Shown here: piece after piece, positions 42,345 through 52,385 of the stretch
How positions within the stretch are numbered: position 1 is the first letter of the stretch
How the letters are laid out: every line of letters starts with the position of its first letter
Assembly (NCBI GenBank): GCA_905221605.1
Contig: CAJNDS010002548.1
Location: forward strand, 114,501 to 178,500
DNA length: 64,000 nucleotides
Reading direction: 5' to 3'
Origin: Symbiodinium natans
Lineage: Eukaryota; Sar; Dinophyceae; Suessiales; Symbiodiniaceae
The notes under the pieces: generated by a model
The model's input: the letters and a program-made list of their open reading frames with translations, nothing else
What the model was told of the DNA's origin: nothing
The model's database searches: none
Program-made: the position numbers and the translations under genes

Positions 42345-43480
42345 AAGAGGAATTTGTTAATTCCACCCCCCTTGAATCTTGTTATATTTTTGTATTTTTT
42401 TTGGAATTTCATCATTTGAAACCAGAGAAGTATTCACGCTGGTTTACTGTGGGTAGCGTGCGTCGTTACGGAGGCACTGCAGAAAGTTGCTGAAGCGCAT
42501 CGGAGGCGCTCCCAGCCACCAAACGTTGCTCAAGCTTGGCTCAAACCTTCGAAAACAAGGACGAAGGCTTTGAAGGCTTTAAAAATAGAAAACAAAGGGC
42601 TTCAAAAACTTTTGAAGGCAAGGACGAAGGGGGGCAGGTGAGGACAAAGAGTGGTTCAAAGGCTTTGAAGAGTGAAAACAAAGGGAACTTTAAAGGCTTC
42701 AAAGGCAAGAACAAAGGAGGAGAGCTTCGAAGACTTCTAGAAACAAAAACACTTTTGTCTCCACTTCTTTGATCTTCAAATACAAAAACAAAAAAACAAA
42801 AGAAGATTTAAGAGGAAAAAAATTCCCTTCTTTCTTCTCCTTTAAATTTTCAAAGAATAAAATACAAAAAACAGGGGGTAGAATTAAAAAAAATCCCTTC
42901 TTTCTTCTCCTTTGAATTTTCAAAGAATAAAATACAAAAAACAAAAAAAGATTCAAGAGAGGTGGAATTTAGAAAAAATTTCTTCTCTCTCCTTCTCTGA
43001 TTTATCAAACAATGAAATACAAAAACAAAACAAGATTTAAGGGAATTTAAAATATTCCCTTCTCTCTTCTTCCTTCCTTCCCTCCGCATTCTTGTGCTTC
43101 CTTTCCCACTTTCTCGTCTGTAATTTAAAATAAAGTCTACTTCTGTAAACAAAAACCGTCTTGTTGCGACTTCGAACAAGAAAATACAAAAAACAAAAGA
43201 AGATTTAAGGAAAGGAATTTACAAATTCCCCTTCTCTTCTTCTTGATTTGCAAAGAAAAACCCGGGTTCCAAAGAAGCTTTGAAAAATTTGAAGGCAAGA
43301 ACGAAGGGGCGGCAAAAGCTTCGAAGGTCTGCTTCTTTGCTAATTGTCTCTTTCCGTGCTGTCATTGCCTGCTCTCTTAAACTGGCGTTCTTCTAAGCAA
43401 TGCCTGTGTGCAGGTAAACTTGAACAGCACCCGGAAGGCATTGGGGGAAGAGATGAACTTGAACAGCACCAAATGACAAA
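41240..43480. other. Low-complexity purine/AT-rich region, no confident gene
   Basis: GATAATGATAACGACAACAA-type repeats at 41265-41325, a (GA)n tract at about 42308-42350, and A-rich repeats at 42770-43260 (several copies of TCCCTTCTTTCTTCTCCTTT-like sequence). The long minus ORF 40749-41384 (V/I-rich) is the antisense of the simple repeats. Confidence 0.55.
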
Positions 43481-43494
43481 TTCTTTAAAATGCA

Positions 43495-45130
43495 TAGGGT
43501 TTAGGGTTTAGGGTTTAGGGTCAAAAGGGCTTCCAAGTAGCTCCTCAAGGGGAGACGTCCCTGAGCTCCCCACCCGGCACTTCTGCGTCATGAGGGACGC
43601 CCAAACCATCGAAGTCGGTTTTAGGGTCAGGGTTTTCTTTGGTTTTAGGGCTGAGGGTTTCAACTCAGGGTGAGGTAGAAATATGCACCGTAGGACCTTG
43701 GTTGCGACATTTCATGCTTCCGCTTGTTCAGCTTTAAGAGGGGTGAAGGGATGCCTGATCCAGAACTTCAGCAAGTGTGGCAGCCTTTCGCTCCCAGCCA
43801 CAATGAGGGCTGAGGGATATTTAGGGTTTGGGGTTTGGGGTTTAGGGTTTCGGGTTTAGGGTTTACGGTTTAGAGCTTAGGCGCAAAATCGCCTTACGGG
43901 TTGTTTGTCGGGTAGACAGTCTCCGATGGGTTTGATAGTGTTTTTGCCGGGTTGAGAATTTTTCGCAACCCTGGCGAACCAGGTTTCTTGTATAGGGTTT
44001 GAGGGTTTGAGAGTCAGGGCTTGTAGGAACATACTTCCTGCCACTGTTCCGCATAAACTTAAACCCTCCAAAACAGGCTTTGAGCAGGACCCGTCTGATG
44101 TCGGCTTTAGTTTGGGTGTTGAGGCAGTGTCCGTGTGTAGTTTTAGGGGCTAAGGTTTTTTTTTTTTCCGAAATTCTGGGCTGAACCCAAAACTTAGATT
44201 TAGACCCTGAGCACTAGCTTGTTTTTTGGATTTTTCGGGTCGAGGGTTCTCGGGCTAGTGGTGCCAACCCAGCCCCAAGAAATGCACGGAAAGAAAATCC
44301 ACCGCAGCACTGTTGGCTCTGGCCGATTTGTCAGAGACCGAAACGTGCCGAAAACCGGTGCTTGGGCCGCACGAGAGTGTCACAGTGCCCCGAAACCCTA
44401 ACCCCTAAACCCTAAATTCTAAGCCCTAAACCCTAAGCCCGAAACCCTGAACCCAAAACTTTAGGGCTGCGGAAGCATACCTAAACTTGAGGTGTGGCAA
44501 GTTTACCTGGCCATAGATCCGGGTTGACAGGGTTTCGGTGGCTCAAAAGGGCTTGTAGAAGCTGTAGGCTTGGGAGCTTCACAGGGTTTAGGGTTTAGGG
44601 TTTAGGGTTTGGGGTTTAGGGTTTAGGGTTTAGGGCTACTGTAGAGCTCTACGGGGTCTTCCTTGGTAGTGTAGGATTGTTGGGGGTTTAGGGTTTCGGG
44701 GTTACGGGGTTAGTGAGGAGTCCGCATGGGCCGTGGGCTCAACCCCCCAAAGCCAAGCCCTATGCATCCCATGCAACCTTCTGGGGCCCTCTAGACCATC
44801 CTTCCGAAAGTCCGATCATGTATCTGTGTATCTGGGCTGGCTCAAGAAAAAGAGCTAGGTAGTTAGAAGTCGAGTTGTAAGTAAGGCAGTCTTAGAACCG
44901 TAGTTCTAACCCTAGCTTAAGGAAGGCTCCTCTTTGGCCTGCCTTGTGTGCGCCAACTCCCGCCGAAACATCGAACCAACCTTCCCCGCAGATCAGGCCC
45001 TCCTAGCCCCTTGAGCTTGCCCTGCTTAGGGTTGAGAATTTAGGGTTTAGGGTTTAGGGCTTAGGGTTCACGCCTGAACCCCCTTTGTAAGCCCTAAGTC
45101 CCTAGATGAGATTTCCCAAGCACCCAAAAG
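43495..45130. repeat. Sparse telomere-type repeats and spacers
   Basis: Short TTTAGGG runs at 43497-43520, 43820-43870, 44583-44635 and 45035-45068. The island 43540-43620 is open on both strands and may be an exon. The 19-bp string TCAAAAGGGCTTCCAAGTA at 43520 is also found at 5633. Confidence 0.6.
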
Positions 45131-45293
45131 ACAAATTCCTGGTGCCAAGGTGCACACAACAACACCTGCACCCACAGGTCAAAGACAACAGCCCCGGACT
45201 CAGATCATGCAGCAGCCGAGAGAGTCACCAGTAGTATCCCCCCATCATCCCTCGTTATCCCTGCATAAGTCAGAAGTCAGAAGAATATAGGAG

Positions 45294-45388
45294 TTTGCGA
45301 AAACAAGGGACCCCGAATATAGACCCCCCAATTCCCCTGCAATAAGGGCCCCAATAAGGTGTCCCTCTGTTCGGAAACCTTGCTACCT
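45294..45388 (-). mobile_element. Second dispersed element family, reverse copy
   Basis: Reverse complement reads GGTTTCCGAACAGAGGGACA, CCTTATTGGGGCCCTTATTG, GGGGGGTCTATATTCGGGG and TTTTCGCAAAC, colinear with 11592-11718. Confidence 0.5.
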
Positions 45389-45599
45389 CACCCTAAACTT
45401 TTGTCAATTAGGTTTAGAGTCTCGACAGGGGTCTCGGGCTTAAGGGCGTCCACACATTGGACAACAGCCTCTTGGAGCCCTGTAGAGTTGGCCCTTAAAC
45501 CCTCAACCCTAAACCTAAACCCTAAATTGGCTGCTGTGTCATCACGCCTATCTGCAAAAGAGAACAACAACCGAACAACACACATAGAACGATGAACAG

Positions 45600-45760
45600 C
45601 CTATCTCTCTCTCTATATACTGATGCGTATATCAATATAAATATATATACACAACTATGTATGTATATGTATATGTATATACATATATATATGTACTTAT
45701 GTACGTGTGTGTATATATATAGCTATACACTTATGTATATATGAGGCAGGAACCTTTGTG
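45600..45760. repeat. TA-rich simple repeat
   Basis: TATATATACACAACTATGTA / GTATATGTATATGTATATAC type sequence at the left border of the TTTGAATAG block. Confidence 0.85.
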
Positions 45761-45814
45761 TATAATGTGATGATTCGTCCTTTTGTTGGGGGGGGGGAGT
45801 GGGGTTTGAATAGT

Positions 45815-47430
45815 TTGAATAGTTTGGGGGGTCACGCCTGGGGCCCTAAACTATTCAAACTATTCAAACCCTGGTGGTTTGAATAGTTTGAATAGTTTGA
45901 ATAGTTTTGGGGGGTCCCTGGGAGGAGAGGAGGGGGGGGGTTTGAATAGTTTGAATAGTTTGGGGGTCCGAACTGGGGCCCTAAACTATTCAAACTATTC
46001 AAACCCTGGGGGGGGGTCCGGCCTGGGGCCCTAAACTATCAAACTATTCAAACTATTCAAACTATTCAAACTATTCAAACTATTCAAACTATTCAAACTA
46101 TTCAAACTATTCAAACTATTCAAACTATTCAAACTATTCAAACCCTGGGGGTTTGAATAGTTTGAATAGTTTGGAGGGTCCGGCCTGGGCCCTAAACTAT
46201 CCAAACTATTCAAACTATTCAAACCCTGGGGGTTTGAATAGTTTGAATAGTTTGAATAGTTTGAATAGTTTGAATAGTTTTGGGGGGTCCCTGGGAGGAG
46301 AGGAGGGGGGGGGGGGTTTGAATAGTTTGAATAGTTTGGGGGTCCGAGCTGGGGCCCTAAACTATCCAAACTATTCAAACTATTCAAACCCTGGGGGTTT
46401 GAATCGTTTGAATAGTTTGAATAGTTTGAATAGTTTGAATAGTTTTGGGGGGTCCCTGGGAGGAGAGGAGGGGGGGGGGGGTTTGAATAGTTTGAATAGT
46501 TTGGGGGTCCGGCCTGGGGCCCTAAACTATTCAAACTATTCAAACTATTCAAACCCTGGGGGTTTGAATAGTTTGAATAGTTTGAATAGTTTGAATAGTT
46601 TGAATAGTTTGAATAGTTTGAATAGTTTGAATAGTTTGAATAGTTTGAATAGTTTGAATAGTTTGAATAGTTTGAATAGTTTGAATAGTTTTGGGGGGTC
46701 CCTGGGAGGAGAGGAGGGGGGGGGGGGTTTGAATAGTTTGAATAGTTTGGGGGTCCGAACTGGGGCCCTAAGGAGAGGAGGGGGGGGGGTTTGAATAGTT
46801 TGAATAGTTTGGGGGTCCGGCCTGGGGCCCTAAACTATTCAAACTATTCAAACTATTCAAACCCTGGGGGTTAGAATACTTTGAATAGTTTGAATAGTTT
46901 GAATAGTTTGAATAGTTTGAATAGTTTGAATAGTTTGAATAGTTTTGGGGGGTCCCTGGGGAGGAGATGAGGGGGGGGGTTTGAATAGTTTGAATAGTTT
47001 GGGGGTCCGGCCTGGGGCCCTAAACTATTCAAACTATTCAAACTATTCAAGCTATTCAAACCCGGGGTTTGAATAGTTTGAATAGTTTGAATAGTTTGAA
47101 TAGTTTGAATAGTTTGAATAGTTTGAATAGTTTGAATAGTTTGAATAGTTTGAATTGTTAGAATAGTTTGAATAGTTTGAATAGTTTTGGGGGGTCCCTG
47201 GGAGGAGAAGGGGGGGGGTTAGAATAGTTTGAATAGTTTGAATAGTTTAGGGGGGTCCCTGGGAGGAGAGGGGAGGGGTTTGAACAATTTGAATAGTTTG
47301 AATAGTTTGGGGGCCCGGCCTGGGGCCCCAAACTATTCAAACTATTCAAACTATGCAATCTATTCAATCTATTCAAACTATTCAAACTATTCAAACTATT
47401 CAAACTATTCAAACTATTCAAACTACTGAA
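45815..47430. repeat. (TTTGAATAG)n arrays in alternating orientation, higher-order repeat
   Basis: Runs of the 9-mer TTTGAATAG alternate with runs of its reverse complement CTATTCAAA, separated by a fixed spacer set: TTTTGGGGGGTCCCTGGGAG + GAGAGG + long G-run, and TTTGGGGGTCCGGCCTGGGG + CCCTAAA. At least seven higher-order units of roughly 150-250 bp are present; the longest single run (46567-46690) has about 14 copies. Because 9 is a multiple of 3, both strands show long N-S-L or Y-S-N repeat ORFs, which are not genes. Confidence 0.95.
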
Positions 47431-47469
47431 ACCCCCGTCTGGCCTCAATGGGGAGAAATTTGAAAAAAA

Positions 47470-47835
47470 AAGCCAGATGCGCGACGCCCGGTGTCACAGG
47501 GTAAGTATTGGTGATTTCTGGGAATTTTACGCCTTCAAAGTCCCCATCCAATGGCCTGATGCGCGACGCCCGGTGTTGCAGGGTGGATATTTTCGTAGAT
47601 ATTTTCGCGACGCCCGGTGTTACAGGGTATGTATCTGTGATCTCTTGGTATTTTGCACCTTCAAAGTCCCTATCCAATGGCCTAATGCGCGACGCCCGCT
47701 GTGACAGGGCAGATATTTGCGCGATCGCCTGGTGTAACAGGGTAGATATTTTCGCGACGCCCGGTGTGACAGGGTAGATATTTTCGCGACGCCCGGTGTT
47801 ACAGGGTGGATATGTTTGCGGATATTCGCGACATT
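47470..47835. repeat. GCGACGCCCGGTGTTACAGG-type tandem repeat
   Basis: About eight units of 30 to 120 bp sharing GCGACGCCCGGTGT and ACAGGGTAGATATTTTC. The longer ones also share TTCAAAGTCCC and CCAATGGCCTGATGC. Confidence 0.85.
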
Positions 47836-47849
47836 GGCGTGATCATTTA

Positions 47850-48590
47850 TTGCTTTCACAAACCCTCAATCTACGGCCAAAACATAGGGATTTTGGCTAG
47901 TTTGGCGGCCTTGGAAACCACCCAAATTCCAATTTTTTAGTGACTTTTGACCATTTTTTGCTTTCACAAACCCTCAATCTACAGCCAAAACATGGGCATT
48001 TTGGCGAGTTTGGCGGCCCTGGAAACCACCCAATGGCATTTTTTAGTGATTTTTTTATCATTTTTGGCCTTCACAAAGCCTCAACTTGGGGCAAAACATG
48101 GGGATTTTGGCTCATTTGGCGGCCTTGAAAACCGCCCAAATGGAAGTTCTTTTGTGCTTTTTGACCATTTTTGGCTTTCACAAACCCTCAAGCCAGGGCC
48201 AAAACATAGGGATTTCGGCCAATTTGGCGGCCTGGGAAACCACCCAAATGGTAGTTTTTTGTGATTTTGTGCAATTTTTGGCCTTCACAAACCCTCAATC
48301 TAGAGCCAAAACATATGAATTTTGGCTAATTTGGCGACTTTGGAAACCACCGAAATGGCAATTTTTAGTGATTTTTGACCATTTTGGCGTTCACAAATCC
48401 TCAACCTAAGGCCAAAACATCGGGATTTGGGCTAGTTTTGCGGCCTTGGAAACCACCCAAATTCTAATTTTTAGTGATTTTTTGACCATTTTTTGGCTTT
48501 CGCAAACCCTCAATCTACGGCCAAAACATAGGGATTTTGGCTAGTTTGGCGGCCTTGGAAACCACCCAAATGGCATTTTTTTTTTATTTT
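47850..48590. repeat. About 107-bp tandem repeat, 7 copies
   Basis: TTTCACAAACCCTCAATCTA recurs at about 47854, 47963, 48069, 48177, 48283, 48392 and 48498. Each unit also has AAAACATAGGGATTTTGGCT and GGCGGCCTTGGAAACCACCC. No coding potential. Confidence 0.9.
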
Positions 48591-48602
48591 GGGCAATTAC
48601 CC

Positions 48603-49066
48603 CTCTCTCTTAAGTAGACACCTTTTTGACCCTCCAGAGACTATCCAGAGCCAGAATGAATCACATCGAATTCCTGCACTTCTGATGCAAAAAAACCCAA
48701 TCTCAAAACAGAGATGGAGCAGCAAGGCCACAGACCCAAAACAAATTTGCCCTATAGGCCAAAAAAAGTGTTCGCAGAAGAAATCGCCCAGAAATGCCCT
48801 CCTGGAGCTTCGGGGGTTATCCGGGCTGCGCCCTCCTTTTTGCACCCCGAAGCTCCAACACGGCATTTCTGGGCGATTGATTCGACGGATCGCTCCACTT
48901 TTTATTTTGGCCTATAGGGCAAATTTGTTTTGGGTCTGTGGCCTTGCTGCTCCATCTCTGTTTTGAGATTGGGTTTTTTTGCATCAGAAGTGCAGGAATT
49001 CGATGTGATTCATTCTGGCTCTGGATAGTCTCTGGAGGGTCAAAAAGGTGTCTACTTAAGAGAGAG
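48603..49066. mobile_element. 464-bp foldback (large inverted repeat)
   Basis: Arms of about 215-220 bp, almost perfect, starting CTCTCTCTTAAGTAGACACC on the left and ending with its complement GGTGTCTACTTAAGAGAGAG on the right. The inner ends are less well paired, with a short loop near 48825-48850. No transposase ORF, so a non-autonomous foldback/MITE is likely. The ORFs on each strand are mirror images. Confidence 0.85.
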
Positions 49067-49169
49067 TATGGCCGTGCCGGCCTGGACTCAATTACAACAC
49101 TCAGGAGTTCAGGAGGATGTTCTGCATCATTTTATTTTTATTTTTGTTATATATACATTTTTTAAATAG

Positions 49170-50960
49170 AAGAATGACAGAAATGACAAGAAAATGACAA
49201 GCCCAATCGCTTCGAAACGCAGCTAGAAGGTTTGTGGATGTAAAAAAACTTGAGAATGACAAAAATGACGGAAATGACGGAAATGACAAATGACATTTTC
49301 CAGAAAAAATCCCACAGATGCTCTGCTGCTCATCAAAAGTCAGCTGAACTGACAGAACAGAAAAACCATGTTCAAGTTGACATTGAGCAAAGCATGCGCA
49401 AGACTTTTTTCAAAAAAAAACTTGGAGTTGTCATTTTGTCATTTCCGTCATTTCTGTCATTTCTGTCATTTCTGTCACTCGACATTGGACAAGCAGCAAA
49501 GCATGCGCAAGATTTTTTCAAAAAAAAAATTGGAGTTGTCATTTTGTCATTTCCGTCATTTCCGTCATTTCTGTCACTAGCTTGACATTGGACAAGCAGG
49601 AAAGATGTTTTTTCAAAAAAAATTTGGATTTGTCATTTTGTCATTTCCGTCATTTCCGTCATTTCTGTCACTAGCTTGACATTGGACAAGCAGGAAAGAT
49701 TTTTTTTCAAAAAAAATTTGGATTTGTCATTTTGTCATTTCCGTCATTTCCGTCATTTCTGTCACTCGAGCTGGAAGAAGGAGGAGTACAGGAAGATGAG
49801 CCGGCTCTACAAATGATAGAAATGACGCTTCTCAGATCCACGCGTGCTCTGCTGCACATTAAGAGTCAGCTCATGACAGAAATGACAAATGACATTTCTC
49901 ACAAAAAAATCCACAATGCTGCACATCAACAGTCCGCTGGTAGGCCCTGGTAGGCCCTGGCAGGCCCTGGTAGGCCCTGGTAACAGAAAAACACATTCAA
50001 GCTGACATTGGACAAGCAGGAAAGCATGCCGTGCCGGCCTATTTTAACAAATTGACAGAATTGACATTTTCCATCCAAATGTCAATTGTAAAATGGATCT
50101 GCACGTTCTGTGGGCTTTAAAAGAAACATAAATTGACACAATTGACAAAATTGACAACACAAAATTGGCTGAGCAACAAATTTTTTTGAATTTGCAAAAA
50201 TGCATTCCAAGAACAGCTGAGGAGAGCACCCGATCAATGTGCAATCTCAATGCACCGCAAGCTCTCAAGAAAATTTGACGCAATCTTGCATTTTGGAAGG
50301 CCCATGGCTCCTGTGGACGCATTTCAGCGCTTGACAGTTTTGCTCAAAATGTCAATGTGTCAAACCCCTCTTTCGACGTGCAAGAGACTCAATGTGCCGC
50401 AAGCTCTTCAGAAAAATTCGACGCGTCAATTTTGTCAATTTTGTCAAATCTTGCAATTTACAAGAGCTACGAACCTTGCGGGTGCATTTTGGCACTTGAC
50501 GATTTTTGTCAAATGTGTCAATTCCGTCAACTGATGGACTACCGGACCGACACGCCATGCGCCGACTATCTTGTTTGACAAAATTGACGTTTTTGACGTT
50601 TTTGACGCCTCGTGTTTTTCTTCCGAGATTTTTCCATGTATCCTCTCCTGCACATGCTCTTGCATTGGACAGGCAGGAGAGTACGCGCCCCCCGTTGAGC
50701 CCCAGATGACCCCGGCTAAGCCCCCAGATGAGCTCCAGATGAACTCAGATGAGCCCCGGCTAAGCCCGGGATGAGCCCCTGAAATGACAGAAATGACGGA
50801 AATGCCACAAATGACAAATGATATTGCTTGGAAAAAAAAAGTCCACACGTGCTCTGCTGCACATTAAGAGTGAGCTCAAATGACAGAAATGACGGAAATG
50901 ACGGAAATGACGGCTGTCATTTTTTCTGGCGGCAGTTCTTTGTGGCCTGACTGGGGCAGG
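49170..50960. repeat. 9-bp repeats of the TGTCATTTC / TGTCAATTT type, plus TAGGCCCTGG repeats
   Basis: Clusters of TTTCTGTCA / TTTCCGTCA (and reverse, GACGGAAAT) at 49250-49290, 49428-49480, 49530-49575, 49636-49675, 49725-49765 and 50785-50915. TGTCAATTT-type clusters at 50040-50150 and 50430-50600. An about 87-bp unit with CTTGACATTGGACAAGCAGG is repeated three to four times at 49400-49770. Five TAGGCCCTGG units at 49935-49982. Confidence 0.85.
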
Positions 50961-50999
50961 AGAGAGAAAAGCCCCTTACTGCCCTCCTAAACTCTCTCA

Positions 51000-51210
51000 C
51001 CCTTTGTTCCGAAACCCTCCCACCAAAAACCCTTTGAGGCCCCTCCCTCCTGAACCCTCCCACCAAAAAACCCTTAGAGGCCCCTCACTGCCCTCCCAAA
51101 CCCTCCAACAACTGCATCTCAGCTCAGAGACTCTCAAAGGTTCTTCACTGCATCTCAACCAGCCGCCCTCAAAGGCCCTACTGCCCTCAGCCAGCCGACC
51201 TTAAAGGCCT
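51000..51210. repeat. CCCTCC...AAACCCTTTGAGGCCC short repeats
   Basis: Three to five degenerate units with CCTCCCACCAAAAA and AGAGGCCCCTC or AAAGGCCCTAC. A similar AGAGGCCCTTCACTGCCC array is at 54980-55270. Confidence 0.7.
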
Positions 51211-51229
51211 TCCAACTTGTTATGATTCG

Positions 51230-51660
51230 ACCGTTGATGATGAGCAAGAGAGCCTCCCGTTTTTCCCGGAGAACAAAAACCAAGTGTCAATTTTGTCAAT
51301 TTTGTCAATTTTGTCAAATCCTGCGTTTTAAGAGGCCTGGATCCGCATTTTGGGACTTGACAACTCTGATATGAAATGTCAATTTTGTCAAATAAGGAAT
51401 TCAGGATACGCCGCCTGGACATCGAACTGACGCTTGACTGCCATGAGGCCGCTCCTCCGTTTTTTCCCGGAGAACAAAACCAAGTGTCAACAACGTCAAA
51501 AACATCAAAAGTGTCAGGATGACGCTTGCTTGTCACGAGAGCATTTGATAGAATTGACGAAATTGACGGTTTGACGGGGGCGACAGGCCAACGGGACGGG
51601 GTGACGGAATTGACGGAATTGACGGTTTTGACGGAGGTTGACGGCCAAAAATCGAGCCGA
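51230..51660. repeat. TGTCAATTT and GACGGAATT 9-bp repeats
   Basis: TGTCAATTT units at 51286-51320, GACGGAATT units at 51550-51650. TTTTCCCGGAGAACAAAA is duplicated at about 51260 and 51467. Confidence 0.8.
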
Positions 51661-51721
51661 GGATCCCATTATTGACAGCCAGGAGGGCTTCGTGCACTTG
51701 TCCTGTCGAAAGCTCCGGGGC

Positions 51722-52015
51722 AAGGGTAAATGGGGTAAATGGTGTAAATGGGGTAAATGGGGTAAATGGGGTAAATGGGTAAACGAGACTTTGTTGTTGT
51801 CTCACGAGTTGCCTGGCTAATTACACCGGTTGACCCCGTTTACCCCGTTTACCGGGTAAGTTCTGTTATCCCTGCGCCCTACATTGCCCGTTTACCCCGT
51901 TTACCCCGTTTACCCCGTTTACCCCGTTTACCCCGTTTACCCCGTTTACCCCTTTTACCCCGTTTACCCCGTTTACCCCGTTTACCCCGTTTGCCCCGTT
52001 TGCCCCGTTTGCCTT
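51722..52015. repeat. 9-bp GGTAAATGG and GTTTACCCC arrays in inverted arrangement
   Basis: About six GGGTAAATG units at 51725-51782, then about 14 GTTTACCCC units at 51835-52010 (complement orientation). The two can form a stem. The V-N-G or L-P-R repeat ORFs here are artefacts. Confidence 0.9.
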
Positions 52016-52385
52016 CAGAGCCGAGCCCCCAACCCCCAAACCCACCATTGACAGCCAGGAGAGCTTATGGGTTGAAATTCGCAACACCCCCCAAACCCAC
52101 CACTGACAGCAGGCTTAAATTTCGGCTTGCGCCGCCTGCCCGGGTTGAAAAAACGACGGCTCTTCCATGGCTGTTGCATGCGGAATACAATTCGAAAGAC
52201 ATGGTTTCTTTCTCGCGAACATTGGCTAAAGGTGGTGCAATGGGTCCAGGATTAAAGTCTCGAAGCTGTCGCATCGCTTGTGGTTCGGGTGCTCTGGTTA
52301 GCCTGGCTGCCGGCTCCCCACTGCCTCGGCAGTGCTTCAGAAGCATTTCCGATCCGTCTGTTCCCCTTACCGCCATCGAAGTTTG

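Noticed and set aside
46031-46794. Long ORFs on both strands (173 and 213 codons) with N-S-L and Y-S-N repeats
   Set aside because: They are translations of the 9-bp TTTGAATAG array; any frame without a stop in one unit is open throughout.
48090-48115. Dinoflagellate spliced-leader relic (GGATTTTGGCTCA)
   Set aside because: It is one variant of the 107-bp tandem unit (GGGATTTTGGCTAG elsewhere), and the upstream leader sequence is absent.
48597-48966. Mirror-image ORFs in the foldback
   Set aside because: Both come from the two arms of the inverted repeat; no conserved domain and frames differ.
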